This document shows, in pieces, positions 46,746 through 55,348 of a stretch of 64,000 nucleotides of DNA. Position 1 is the stretch's first letter. Each line of letters begins with the position of its first letter. Both the position numbers and the translations under genes were made by a program. Origin of the DNA: JALYOK01 sp031419835 (GTDB lineage Bacteria; Pseudomonadota; Gammaproteobacteria; Burkholderiales; JALYOK01); NCBI GenBank assembly GCA_031419835.1, contig JANOLP010000191.1, positions 1-64,000 on the forward strand. The letters are read 5' to 3'. A model generated the notes under the pieces. It searched no databases and was not told the DNA's origin. It worked only from the letters and a program-made list of their open reading frames with translations.

Positions 46746-47894
46746 TCAGAGTGAGCGCGCGATCACTTCCTTCATAATCTCGCTGGTGCCGCCGTAGATC
46801 CGCTGGATGCGCGCATCGGCGTACATTCGAGCGACTAAGTATTCATTCATATAGCCGTAACCGCCATGTAATTGCAGGCACTCGTCGATAACTTTTCCTT
46901 GTTGCTCCGACGTCCATAATTTCACCATTGAGGCGGTCGCCGTATCGAGTTTGCCGGCGACTAAATCCAGCACGCATTGATCAACGAAGGTACGCGCGAC
47001 TTTAATGGTAGTGGCAATCTCAGCGAGTTTGAATTTGGTGTTCTGGAATTCTGCGATCGGTTTACCGAACGCCGCGCGTTGGCGCACATAATCCAAGGTC
47101 ACTTGGTAAGCGCCTTCCATCGCAGCAACGGCGATGACGCCGATCATCAAGCGCTCGTAGGGCAAGTCTGACATGAGCTGATAAAAACCTTGACCCTCGA
47201 CTCCGCCGAGCAAGTTGTCGGCTGGAATTTCGACATTATCGAAAAACAATTCCGCGGTGTCCTGGGCTTTTAAACCGATCTTGTCGAGCACGCGGCCAAC
47301 AGAAAAGCCCTTCGCGTGACTGGTTTCGACGATGAAAGTCGACATGCCGCGTGCGCGCGCCGCCGGGTCCGTTTTGGCCACGACCAACACAACGCCCGCC
47401 AAGTAGCCGTTAGTAATAAAAGTTTTAGAACCGTTGAGTAGATAGTGATCGCCGTGCCGCTCGGCACGAGTGCGTACGCCCTGTAAATCGGAACCAGTAC
47501 CGGGCTCCGTCATCGCAATGGCGCCGACCAACTCGCCTCGGGCCATGCGCGGCAAAAAGCGTTGTCTTTGTTCTTCCGTGCCGTGATTGAGAAAATAATG
47601 GGCAACGATACTGTGTACAGACGGGCTCATGCCGGATAATCCGCGCCGCGACATCGCTTCGTATAGCAGTGCTTCATGGCGAAAATCGCCACCACCACCA
47701 CCGTATTGTTCAGGAATATCGGCGCACAGTACGCCTAATTCTCCGGCACGCCGCCAGAGCTCATGGCCAACATGGCCGCGCTTACGAGCCGCTTCATCTT
47801 CGGGTAGCATTTCGGTTTCGACGAAACGCTCAACGGTATTGCGATAAATGGCTAAGTCCGCGTCGAGCCAGGAAGGACTGAGGTTTAGAGACAT
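46746..47894 (-). CDS. Acyl-CoA dehydrogenase
   Basis: 382 residues with the three-domain flavin fold: AITEPGTGSDLQGVRTRA (FAD/substrate loop), QRAAFGKPIAEFQ, LQLHGGYGYMNEY and a final IYGGTSEIMKEVIARSL. Oxidises acyl-CoA to enoyl-CoA, passing electrons to ETF. Chain preference cannot be told; similarity to long-chain or isovaleryl types is likely. Single gene. Confidence 0.92.
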   Translation of the reverse strand: MSLNLSPSWLDADLAIYRNTVERFVETEMLPEDEAARKRGHVGHELWRRAGELGVLCADIPEQYGGGGGDFRHEALLYEAMSRRGLSGMSPSVHSIVAHYFLNHGTEEQRQRFLPRMARGELVGAIAMTEPGTGSDLQGVRTRAERHGDHYLLNGSKTFITNGYLAGVVLVVAKTDPAARARGMSTFIVETSHAKGFSVGRVLDKIGLKAQDTAELFFDNVEIPADNLLGGVEGQGFYQLMSDLPYERLMIGVIAVAAMEGAYQVTLDYVRQRAAFGKPIAEFQNTKFKLAEIATTIKVARTFVDQCVLDLVAGKLDTATASMVKLWTSEQQGKVIDECLQLHGGYGYMNEYLVARMYADARIQRIYGGTSEIMKEVIARSL

Positions 47895-48015
47895 GTTTAG
47901 TAGCGTTTTAAAGTGGTGCTATTTCTACGGAAGCACTGATTTAATTCGATTTCGTCGCAATTCTGCGTTACTCGCGTCTTGTTGTGCTTGGAACTCGAAA
48001 TAAGTTAGATCTTGC

Positions 48016-48465
48016 CTAAATCGACTTCAGCTCCAGCTCAGTACCGCCCTTGCCGTGTAGAAATACAAACATCGCCTTACCCTGATCGTGCCAATACTCT
48101 GTCGCGGATTGAAAGATTTCGACGACGGTCTCGAGTTGGCTTTCATGATGATCAGCGAACGGTTCGAAGTGATCGAAAAGGATCACATAGCCGTTTTCCG
48201 CTTTCCCTTCTTCGATCCAAGATAGGTCGGTTAGACAATCTTCTAACGCATCCCAGTTGTTGCCGAAGTGATCTGGAAAATGCATGGCTAACGCGGCGTG
48301 ATTTAAGAATTGCTCTTTCTTCTCGATTTTCTTTCCTTCCAGATGAAAGAACAAAAAGCCTTTTGTCCTGGCTTGTTTCTCTAAATCCTTGACCGGCGGC
48401 ATGGTTTTTAGCAGGTAAACTCCGGGTTTGGTGCGGTCCTCCAACAACGTGCTGAATGATTTCAT
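48016..48465 (-). CDS. Barstar family RNase inhibitor
   Basis: 149 residues from ATG at 48465 (MKSFSTLLED), which has AGGGA ten bases upstream; an ATG at 48483 would give an ATGA overlap with the RNase stop and is the alternative. The barstar core is FFHLEGKKIEKKEQFL, then FGNNWDALEDCLTDL with the conserved Asp that binds RNase active sites. Cytoplasmic immunity protein for the secreted RNase encoded immediately upstream. Confidence 0.9.
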   Translation of the reverse strand: MKSFSTLLEDRTKPGVYLLKTMPPVKDLEKQARTKGFLFFHLEGKKIEKKEQFLNHAALAMHFPDHFGNNWDALEDCLTDLSWIEEGKAENGYVILFDHFEPFADHHESQLETVVEIFQSATEYWHDQGKAMFVFLHGKGGTELELKSI

Positions 48466-48479
48466 GATCAGAGATTCCC

Positions 48480-48866
48480 TCATTCCACGATGCGTTGAAA
48501 GGTGTTGTAGTGATCGCCGGTGTAATAGTATTCGCCGACCTCGCCAGAGACAATTCTACGCGCGCCACGATTGTTAGCGCCTGGCGTTTTGACGGTATAT
48601 TCCTTGTAGTAGCCGCGCGCTTGACGCGGTAGATTTCTTTCGCGATTGCCGAAAATGGAACCGTCTTTACGATAGGGATACGGCCCCCCTTTTTTGATGA
48701 GCTGCAGTGTGGCCTGGCCCTCGGGCGGAAGATTCGCCACAGCGATGCTCGGGAATGAAGCTTTCGCGGACTCATGTCCCGCATCGCGCGCGCCAGCGAA
48801 ATCGGCGGCGATGACCAAGAATGCTCCAATCACGCAGCATAACAACGCACCAGCAAATTTTTGCAT
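48480..48866 (-). CDS. Secreted guanyl-specific ribonuclease (barnase/RNase Sa family)
   Basis: 128 residues from ATG at 48866; the frame opens further upstream but only this start yields a signal peptide (1-26, AGA-RD). Close to RNase Sa: LPPEGQATLQLI, then YYKEYTVKTPG with general base Glu89, RGARRI (Arg100, Arg103, Arg104) and YTGDHYNTF with His119. It hydrolyses RNA after G. Exported, so it could act outside the cell or as a toxin. It starts 5 bp after fur and its stop overlaps the longer barstar start. Confidence 0.92.
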   Translation of the reverse strand: MQKFAGALLCCVIGAFLVIAADFAGARDAGHESAKASFPSIAVANLPPEGQATLQLIKKGGPYPYRKDGSIFGNRERNLPRQARGYYKEYTVKTPGANNRGARRIVSGEVGEYYYTGDHYNTFQRIVE

Positions 48867-48871
48867 TGCGA

Positions 48872-49303
48872 TCACGGCATGGTTTTGTACGGGCAGCCGG
48901 TCTTTATGCAATCGGCGTACAAATGCAACGAATGATCGTGAATTTCGAAACCGCGTTCCTTTGCTATTTTCCTTTGCCGTTTTTCGATTTCTTCGTCGAT
49001 GAACTCTTCGACGCGGCCACATTGCAAACAAACCAAATGATCGTGATGGCCGCCTTGGTTTAATTCGTAAACCGCTTTGCCACTTTCAAAATGATGGCGC
49101 ACCAACAAACCCGCTTGCTCAAATTGTGTCAGCACGCGATAGATGGTCGCCAGGCCGATATCCATGCCTTCCTTCATTAGCAGGCGATAAACATCCTCGG
49201 CGGTCAGGTGACGCACATCAGTGTTTTCGAATAGATCGAGAATTCGCAGGCGAGGCAACGTCGCCTTCAGTCCCATATCTTTTAAATCTTTGGGCTCGCT
49301 CAT
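48872..49303 (-). CDS. fur: Ferric uptake regulator Fur
   Basis: 143 residues from ATG at 49303, which has GGAAG at 8 bases; 49309 is too close to it. Winged helix with GLKATLPRLRIL, and metal sites HHDHLVCLQCGRVEEF. A second Cys pair lies in ADCIKTGCP. Represses iron genes with Fe(II). Divergent from bamE, a common arrangement, with RNase and barstar genes behind it. Confidence 0.96.
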   Translation of the reverse strand: MSEPKDLKDMGLKATLPRLRILDLFENTDVRHLTAEDVYRLLMKEGMDIGLATIYRVLTQFEQAGLLVRHHFESGKAVYELNQGGHHDHLVCLQCGRVEEFIDEEIEKRQRKIAKERGFEIHDHSLHLYADCIKTGCPYKTMP

Positions 49304-49331
49304 GATCATCGCTTCCGAGAGTTTTCACCAT

Positions 49332-49337
49332 TATAAT
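49332..49337 (+). promoter_or_regulatory. Candidate -10 box for bamE
   Basis: TATAAT 47 bp before the bamE start at 49379, in the divergent fur-bamE region. No convincing -35 or Fur box seen. Confidence 0.4.
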
Positions 49338-49378
49338 GCGCTATCCGTCATCTTTGCTCGCCAATGCGCGAATACGCC

Positions 49379-49777
49379 ATGCCGATCCGTTTTCTTCAGC
49401 ACCTAGTGCCGATTGCTATCGTTGTTTTCGCTGCCGGGTGTAGCGCGCTGACGCCTTACAAATTGCCCATTCAGCAGGGCAATATCGTCAGCGAAGGATC
49501 TCTCGCGAAACTCAAATCCGGTATGTCAAAAAACCAGGCGGCGCAAATTCTCGGCACACCCCTTGTGAACGACGTGTTTCATGCCAACCGTTGGGATTAC
49601 GTTCATTACCTGAATAAGCGCGGAAAAATGTCCGAGCAAAATCATGTCGCGCTGATTTTTGAGGAAGAAAAACTAGCCCGCCTGGTAGGTGATGGCGTAC
49701 CAGCACTAACACCGATGGCTGAGCCGGAATTGCCCACCGCCGAGCCGGAAGCACAAGTACCTGTCGAAACCAAATGA
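49379..49777 (+). CDS. bamE: Outer membrane assembly lipoprotein BamE
   Basis: 132 residues from ATG at 49379. Lipobox FAAGC, then YKLPIQQGNIVSEGSLAKLKSGMSKNQAAQILGTP and NRWDYVHYLN, the BamE/SmpA signature. A Pro/Glu-rich tail follows. Part of the BAM complex in the outer membrane. Ends with an ATGA overlap into dapB. Confidence 0.95.
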   Translation: MPIRFLQHLVPIAIVVFAAGCSALTPYKLPIQQGNIVSEGSLAKLKSGMSKNQAAQILGTPLVNDVFHANRWDYVHYLNKRGKMSEQNHVALIFEEEKLARLVGDGVPALTPMAEPELPTAEPEAQVPVETK

Positions 49778-50580
49778 GTGCGCTCAATGTCTGCGTCGCC
49801 GGCAGCGGCGGGCGCATGGGTCGAACGCTAATCGAGTTACTCCGGCAATCGGATGATTTGCAACTATCGGGCGCGCTGGAAATGTCCGGTAGCCCCGTGC
49901 TCGGCCGCGATGCGGGCGAAGCGATCGGTGTTACCACAGGTGTCGCAATCACCGACAACGTTGCGAGCGCACTGAAACCGAACGACGTCTTGATCGATTT
50001 CACCCGACCCGATGGCACCTTGGAATACATGAAAGTCTGCCGCGCAACAAAATCCAAACTCGTCATCGGCACGACGGGATTTACCGAAAGGCAAAAGCAA
50101 ATTATTTCCGAGGCGAGCCGGGATATCGCCATCGTCTTTGCGCCGAACATGAGTGTTGGTGTTAATGTGTGTTTGAAATTATTGGATATGGCTGCGCGCG
50201 TGTTATCCGAAGGGTACGATATCGAAATTGTCGAAGCCCATCATCGTCACAAAGTCGACGCTCCGTCCGGCACAGCGTTGCGAATGGGTGAAGTCGTTGC
50301 GAAAGCGCTCGGACGCGATTTGCAACAGTGTGCCGTGTATGGCCGTGAAGGCGTCACCGGTGAGCGTGATCCTTCGACCATCGGATTTGCAACGATGCGT
50401 GGCGGGGACATCGTCGGCGATCACACGGTGATGTTCGCCGGCATCGGGGAGCGTATTGAGATTTCCCACAAAGCATCAAGCCGCGCGACATTTGCCCAAG
50501 GTGCGTTACGCGCGGCGCGCTTTCTGGCGGGCCGATCTACCGGGCTGTATGATATGCAAGACGTGCTGGGCTTTCGTTGA
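49774..50580 (+). CDS. dapB: 4-hydroxy-tetrahydrodipicolinate reductase
   Basis: 268 residues. NAD(P) motif VAGSGGRMGRTL at 8-19, DFTRPDGTLEY, and EAHHRHKVDAPSGTA with the catalytic His and Lys. Lysine and diaminopimelate synthesis. Translationally coupled to bamE. Confidence 0.96.
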   Translation: MSALNVCVAGSGGRMGRTLIELLRQSDDLQLSGALEMSGSPVLGRDAGEAIGVTTGVAITDNVASALKPNDVLIDFTRPDGTLEYMKVCRATKSKLVIGTTGFTERQKQIISEASRDIAIVFAPNMSVGVNVCLKLLDMAARVLSEGYDIEIVEAHHRHKVDAPSGTALRMGEVVAKALGRDLQQCAVYGREGVTGERDPSTIGFATMRGGDIVGDHTVMFAGIGERIEISHKASSRATFAQGALRAARFLAGRSTGLYDMQDVLGFR

Positions 50581-50624
50581 CAAAACCGCCAAGGCCAGTG
50601 GATAATCTATGGCTTTGATAACGT

Positions 50625-50701
<77 letters not shown>

Positions 50702-50737
50702 CCCATTCCCATCGCAGATATCGGATTCGCGCTCACG

Positions 50738-51070
50738 TTGATAGACCTTAAGCTCCGTTCAGGCGTGCGTACATTCATATTTTCTATTTTGCTAAGCCTA
50801 CTCTTGGTTGGACACGCCTATTCGCGTGATTTCCCGCCTCTGTCTAAGCGCGGCACTCTAAATGGATTTGAGCGGCCGTTCGTCAAGATAGGTTCACAGA
50901 CCTATCGGTTAGCACCCGGTGCCCTCATTCGTGATCAGAGCAATAGCATCATTTTGCCGGCAATACTCCCAGCCGGCGCAAAAGTCGTATACAAACTCGA
51001 GGCTCAGACCGGATTTCTCCACGAGTTGTGGCTACTCGCGCCTGGCGAAGTTGTGACGATTCAAAAGTAG
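50738..51070 (+). CDS. Small exported protein, unknown function
   Basis: 110 residues from TTG at 50738; a GTG at 50765 would start just before the hydrophobic signal segment (TFIFSILLSLLLVGHAYS) and is equally possible. The mature part is about 80 residues with a beta-rich pattern (RGTLNGFERPFVKIG, YRLAPGALIRD, LPAGAKVVYKLE). It resembles small periplasmic PilY-like or DUF-type beta proteins but I cannot assign a family. Ends 3 bp before miaB. Confidence 0.6.
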   Translation: MIDLKLRSGVRTFIFSILLSLLLVGHAYSRDFPPLSKRGTLNGFERPFVKIGSQTYRLAPGALIRDQSNSIILPAILPAGAKVVYKLEAQTGFLHELWLLAPGEVVTIQK

Positions 51071-51073
51071 TCC

Positions 51074-52405
51074 GTGGCCAAAAAGCTTTACATCAAAACC
51101 TTCGGTTGCCAAATGAACGAGTACGACTCGGACAAAATGGCCGACGTGTTGCACGCCTCTGAAGGTTTGGAAAAAACCAATTCGCCGGAAGATGCCGACG
51201 TGATTTTGTTTAACACTTGCTCGGTGCGTGAGAAGGCGCAGGAAAAAGTGTTCAGCGATTTGGGTACCGTGCGGCATTTGAAGCAACTTAATCCCAATTT
51301 GATTATCGGCGTCGGCGGTTGTGTCGCCAGTCAAGAAGGCGCTGCGATTGTCAGGCGTGCGCCCTATGTGGATTTGGTATTCGGGCCGCAGACTTTGCAT
51401 CGCTTGCCGGATTTGATCGCCAAACGTCGCCAATCGGGCCGCGCGCAAGTTGACATCTCGTTTCCCGAAATCGAAAAATTTGATCACCTGCCGCCGGCAC
51501 GAATCCAAGGCCCGACTGCGTTCGTTTCCATCATGGAAGGCTGTAGCAAATATTGTAGCTTTTGCGTCGTGCCCTACACGCGTGGCGAAGAAGTCTCGCG
51601 TGGCTTCGAAGATGTGTTGACCGAAGTGGCGGACCTTGCCGATCGCGGCGTAAAAGAAGTTACCTTGCTCGGTCAAAACGTGAATGCTTATCGCGGCAAA
51701 ATGGAAAATGGCGAGATCGCCGATTTTGCACACTTGTTGGATTACGTCGCCGCAATGCCCGGTATCGAGCGCATTCGTTACACCAGCTCACATCCGCGTG
51801 AATTTTCTCAGCGGTTGATTGATGCCTACGAAAAAATTCCACAGCTCGTCAGTCAAGTGCACTTGCCGGTGCAATCGGGTTCCGATTCGATTCTTGCGGC
51901 GATGAAGCGTAGTTATACGGCACTGGAATACAAATCCATCATCCGAAAACTGCGTGTCGCGCGGCCTGACGTTTCGATTTCGTCTGATTTCATCATCGGT
52001 TTTCCGGGCGAGACAGAAAAAGATTTTGAAGCGACGCTGAAATTGGTCGACGATGTTAGCTTTGATGGCAGCTATAGCTTTATATACAGCCCGCGGCCAG
52101 GTACGCCGGCTGCGGATCTTGAGGATGCTGTGCCGCGCGAATTAAAGCTCGAACGCTTGCAACGTTTGCAAAGCAAAATCGAAGCACTGTCAAAATCGTA
52201 CAGCGACAAAATGGTCGGCTCAGTCCAGCGCCTATTGATCGAAGGCCCGGCGAAAAAAAATCCCGACGAACTTTTCGGTCGAGCCGACAACAATCGTGTT
52301 GTTAATTTGCCTGGCCAACCGCGACTGATTGGCCAATTTGTCGAAGCAAAGATCATTTCAGCCATGCCGCATTCTCTGCGTGGTGAATTGGTGTTGCGGC
52401 ACTAG
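51074..52405 (+). CDS. miaB: tRNA-2-methylthio-N6-dimethylallyladenosine synthase MiaB
   Basis: 443 residues from a GTG. N-terminal cluster site with Cys12 (FGCQMN), NTCSVREKA and GGCVAS; radical SAM motif CSKYCSFC; C-terminal TRAM domain. Adds the methylthio group to A37 of tRNAs. First of the conserved miaB-phoH-ybeY run. Confidence 0.96.
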   Translation: MAKKLYIKTFGCQMNEYDSDKMADVLHASEGLEKTNSPEDADVILFNTCSVREKAQEKVFSDLGTVRHLKQLNPNLIIGVGGCVASQEGAAIVRRAPYVDLVFGPQTLHRLPDLIAKRRQSGRAQVDISFPEIEKFDHLPPARIQGPTAFVSIMEGCSKYCSFCVVPYTRGEEVSRGFEDVLTEVADLADRGVKEVTLLGQNVNAYRGKMENGEIADFAHLLDYVAAMPGIERIRYTSSHPREFSQRLIDAYEKIPQLVSQVHLPVQSGSDSILAAMKRSYTALEYKSIIRKLRVARPDVSISSDFIIGFPGETEKDFEATLKLVDDVSFDGSYSFIYSPRPGTPAADLEDAVPRELKLERLQRLQSKIEALSKSYSDKMVGSVQRLLIEGPAKKNPDELFGRADNNRVVNLPGQPRLIGQFVEAKIISAMPHSLRGELVLRH

Positions 52406-52408
52406 TCG

Positions 52409-53383
52409 TTGAAAGCCGCGGTTCAAACTTTCCCGATCGATCTGAGCTTCGCGCCCGTCGATAATCAACGACTCGCGAATTTGTGCGGCTCGCTTGATAC
52501 CCATTTGCGCCAGATCGAGGCGTCGCTCAAGGTAACGATTTCTCGCCGCAGCGAAAACTTTCACATTGAAGGATCGACAGAGAGTGCGATCAACGCGGAA
52601 AAAGTTCTGCGAGCGTTGTACGAATCGGCAACGCGCGAGCTACACGTCGAAGATGTTCAATTACATTTGATTGAAGTGTCTGCGGCGCGGCCCGAGGGCG
52701 CTGAAAAATTGCAAGCGCCCATCCTGCTCACGCGTCGAAGTGATTTGCGCGGACGTACGCCGCGGCAAATCGAGTACCTCAACAGTATTCAAGCCCACGA
52801 CATTACGTTTGGTGTGGGCCCAGCCGGGACCGGCAAAACTTACCTTGCCGTCGCCTGCGCAGTCGATGCGTTACAACGAGATAAAGTAAAGCGTTTGGTG
52901 TTAGTTCGTCCCGCCGTTGAGGCCGGTGAAAAACTCGGGTTTTTGCCGGGCGATCTCGCACAAAAAGTCGATCCCTATTTGCGGCCGCTATACGACGCGC
53001 TGTACGATTTGATGGGCTTCGAGAAAGTCGACAAATTGTTCGAGCGCGGCACCATCGAAATCGCGCCACTTGCTTACATGCGCGGGCGCACGCTGAATCA
53101 TTCCTTCATCATTCTTGATGAAGCACAAAACACGACGCCGGAGCAAATGAAGATGTTTTTGACGCGCATCGGCTTCGGTACTAAGGCCGTTATCACCGGC
53201 GACGTTACGCAGATTGATTTAGCACGCGGCCAGAAGAGCGGGCTGATCGATGCGCGTACTGTCCTGCAAGATATCGAGGCGATCGCCTTTACGATTTTCC
53301 AATCGGAAGACGTGGTACGCCACCCCATCGTGCAAGCGATTGTCAACGCCTATGAGCGCCATGCCAAGGGCAGTCAAGCCTAA
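52409..53383 (+). CDS. ybeZ: PhoH family ATPase (YbeZ)
   Basis: 324 residues from a TTG 3 bp after miaB. Walker A GPAGTGKTYLAVA (about 137-149) and Walker B IILDEAQN, with a KH-like N-terminal region. Partner of the YbeY RNase in rRNA metabolism. Its end overlaps ybeY. Confidence 0.94.
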   Translation: MKAAVQTFPIDLSFAPVDNQRLANLCGSLDTHLRQIEASLKVTISRRSENFHIEGSTESAINAEKVLRALYESATRELHVEDVQLHLIEVSAARPEGAEKLQAPILLTRRSDLRGRTPRQIEYLNSIQAHDITFGVGPAGTGKTYLAVACAVDALQRDKVKRLVLVRPAVEAGEKLGFLPGDLAQKVDPYLRPLYDALYDLMGFEKVDKLFERGTIEIAPLAYMRGRTLNHSFIILDEAQNTTPEQMKMFLTRIGFGTKAVITGDVTQIDLARGQKSGLIDARTVLQDIEAIAFTIFQSEDVVRHPIVQAIVNAYERHAKGSQA

Positions 53384-53834
53384 GGTTCAACAAGCCCCTA
53401 AGCTTTCCCTCGCCGTTCAGTTTGCCACTGAGGATTTGCGCGTTCCATCGCGCTCCCAGTTGCGTCGTTGGATTTGCGCCGCGTTAGAGCGCGATGCGAC
53501 GATCACTTTACGTATCGTCGGCGCGAAAGAAGGGCGTGAACTGAATCGAACCTACCGCAACAAAGACTATGCCACCAACGTTCTGACCTTCGTTTATGAT
53601 CAGTCGTTAAGCGGCGTCCTATTCGGCGATATCGTGCTATGCGCATCGGTAGTTGCTAAAGAAGCGAACCAGCAGCGCAAGGAGTTGAAAGCGCATTACA
53701 CGCATTTGGTTATTCACGGCAGCTTGCACTTACAAGGCTACGATCATGAAACGAACGCGGATGCCAAAATCATGGAGCGACGCGAAGTGGCATTGCTTGC
53801 GCGCATGAGAATCGCAAACCCCTACAGCGCTTGA
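53361..53834 (+). CDS. ybeY: Endoribonuclease YbeY
   Basis: 157 residues from ATG at 53361 (53352 possible), 23 bp inside the phoH end. Zinc motif HGSLHLQGYDH near residue 123 and ATNVLTF, YNKDYATN-type signature. Needed for 16S rRNA 3'-end processing and ribosome quality control. Confidence 0.94.
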   Translation: MPRAVKPKVQQAPKLSLAVQFATEDLRVPSRSQLRRWICAALERDATITLRIVGAKEGRELNRTYRNKDYATNVLTFVYDQSLSGVLFGDIVLCASVVAKEANQQRKELKAHYTHLVIHGSLHLQGYDHETNADAKIMERREVALLARMRIANPYSA

Positions 53835-53844
53835 AGGAAATAAT

Positions 53845-54371
53845 TTGAGTACGCATCGTACTTCATCATCGACTCGCTATTGGATTTCTCGGTCTATCCT
53901 AGAAGCAGGCTGGGTGCCGATCGCCGTCTTCTGCTTGCATGTTGTGATGTCGCGGGTATTCGATGCCTACCGAATTTTTCCGGGGATCGACATTCCGATG
54001 CATTTTTTGGGCGGGATGGTGATTGCGTTTTTCTTTCATCGCGCGTCGATCAATGGTTCGCGACTCAAGCTGCTGGGCGCCTTTCATCCGTTCACCCATG
54101 TTCTGCTGGTATTTTTCGCGACGTGTGCCGCAACGGTGTTTTGGGAATTCGCAGAGTTTATCAATGATCGTTATTTCGGCGGCCATTCCCAGGGGGCTTG
54201 TTCGATACGATGAAAGACATGTTGGTGGGCATTCTCGGCGGGATAATGCTGATCATTGGAATGATTCCGCGCGTTGCGCGATTCACCTCAAAAGATCCCG
54301 AAATAGCCGGCAGATCGCAGCCTTCCGGACTATTACGCCAGCGCCCTTATTCTGCGCGGGTCGTGGCATAG
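53845..54371 (+). pseudogene. DUF2238-like multi-pass membrane protein, frameshifted at a G run
   Basis: The plus frame from 53845 encodes about three transmembrane helices and motifs PMHFLGGMVIAFFF and FWEFAEFINDRYFGGHSQ, then ends early at 54211-54213. At the GGGGG run (54192-54196) a shift restores QGGLFDTMKDMLVGILGGIML, the expected continuation, to a TAG at 54371. One extra G would join both halves into a protein of about 175 residues. Sequence error, phase-variable tract or real decay are all possible. Confidence 0.75.
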
Positions 54372-54536
54372 CATGGCCTGCGAGCCAGTATTCATCGCCT
54401 CTCTGGCTTGCCCGAACGCGCCTATCGAATTTGAATAATGTATACTCCATTCACGCTCGGCGCTTCGGTACCGTTGGAACCGTTCGGTACCATAGAGCTT
54501 GGCGTAATAAACCCAACCGCAAATAGGAGGAATAGT

Positions 54537-55154
54537 ATGAACCCATCATTAGCAAAGCCCAAGGCGCAATCAGTGTTCGCCCGCTGGGGGCTCGCTCTTT
54601 TGTTCGCAGGATATGCGAACGCTGCTGACAATCCCGGCCAGATCAAAGTCGACGACAATTCATTTAAGTGCATTACCGAGATGACGGCGGTGAAACATTT
54701 TTACGTCGATAATTTACTCGGCGATATCGCCGCGACAGTAAAGGTCGCAAACGCCGGAACGGGTGATTATCCGCCCGGATCGGTGCTGCAAATCATGCCG
54801 AATGAAGTGATGGTCAAGCACAACAAGGACTTTAGCCCGGCGACGAAAGATTGGGAATTTTTCTGGATCGATATTACCAAGGAAGGTCAGAAAATTTTCA
54901 CGCGTGGTTTCGCCGAGGTCAACAACCGCTTCGGCCTGAATTGTTTTGCGTGTCACGTCAAAGCTAAACCGGAATTCGATTTCGTTTGCGAGAACGATCG
55001 TGGCTGCGACCCGATTGCGGTGACGCGTGAAATGTTTGGCGCGCTGCAACGCACTGACGCGCGCTGCAAAGGATCTGAGAATGTTAGTGCTGCAGATCAG
55101 GAGCAGTTGAAGCAGTTGGGTGAAATTGTAAAAGCACTAACCGAAAAGAAATAG
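54537..55154 (+). CDS. Exported mono-haem cytochrome, P460-like
   Basis: 205 residues from ATG at 54537, which has an excellent AGGAGG; the longer frame from 54438 is not supported. Signal peptide to about residue 29 (YANA-AD). One haem motif CFACH at 136-140 preceded by RGFAEVNNRFGLN. The fold resembles the cytochrome P460 group but with haem near two-thirds of the chain, and the special Lys cross-link cannot be judged. Additional Cys residues (151, 157, 177) may form disulfides. Substrate unknown. Confidence 0.62.
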   Translation: MNPSLAKPKAQSVFARWGLALLFAGYANAADNPGQIKVDDNSFKCITEMTAVKHFYVDNLLGDIAATVKVANAGTGDYPPGSVLQIMPNEVMVKHNKDFSPATKDWEFFWIDITKEGQKIFTRGFAEVNNRFGLNCFACHVKAKPEFDFVCENDRGCDPIAVTREMFGALQRTDARCKGSENVSAADQEQLKQLGEIVKALTEKK

Positions 55155-55159
55155 ACGTT

Positions 55160-55222
55160 TAATTTTCGGATCTCACCTTTGTGTACTAATGGCGCAATTG
55201 AAAATTAGGACGCAAAGGTGAG
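55160..55222 (+). other. Possible RNA pseudoknot covering a ribosome-binding site
   Basis: Two interleaved inverted repeats: TAATTTTC (55160-55167) with GAAAATTA (55200-55207), and CTCACCTTTG (55172-55181) with CAAAGGTGAG (55213-55222). The order A-B-A'-B' is a pseudoknot topology. B' is the GGTGAGGA ribosome-binding site of the 38-codon frame that follows. Function is inferred. Confidence 0.4.
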
Positions 55223-55231
55223 GATCTGGTG

Positions 55232-55348
55232 ATGAATTCACGTGATTCCGCACCAACGCGACAATCTCTTTACGGCGATTCGCTGCAACATCAGATACGC
55301 CCGCCGAAAATCAGCGCGACGGGGTTTTTGATTAAGGATCGCTGCTGA
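55232..55348 (+). CDS. Small 38-residue ORF behind the structured leader
   Basis: ATG at 55232 with GAGGA seven bases upstream; sequence starts MNSRDSAPTRQSLYG and ends TGFLIKDRC. No family recognised. It overlaps the convergent glycosyltransferase end by 17 bp. May be a real small protein, the stump of a larger gene, or a leader peptide. Confidence 0.35.
   Translation: MNSRDSAPTRQSLYGDSLQHQIRPPKISATGFLIKDRC

Noticed and set aside
48867..49031. Upstream extension of the RNase frame (55 extra codons)
   Set aside because: It overlaps the end of fur and lacks a signal; the ATG at 48866 directly begins a signal peptide.
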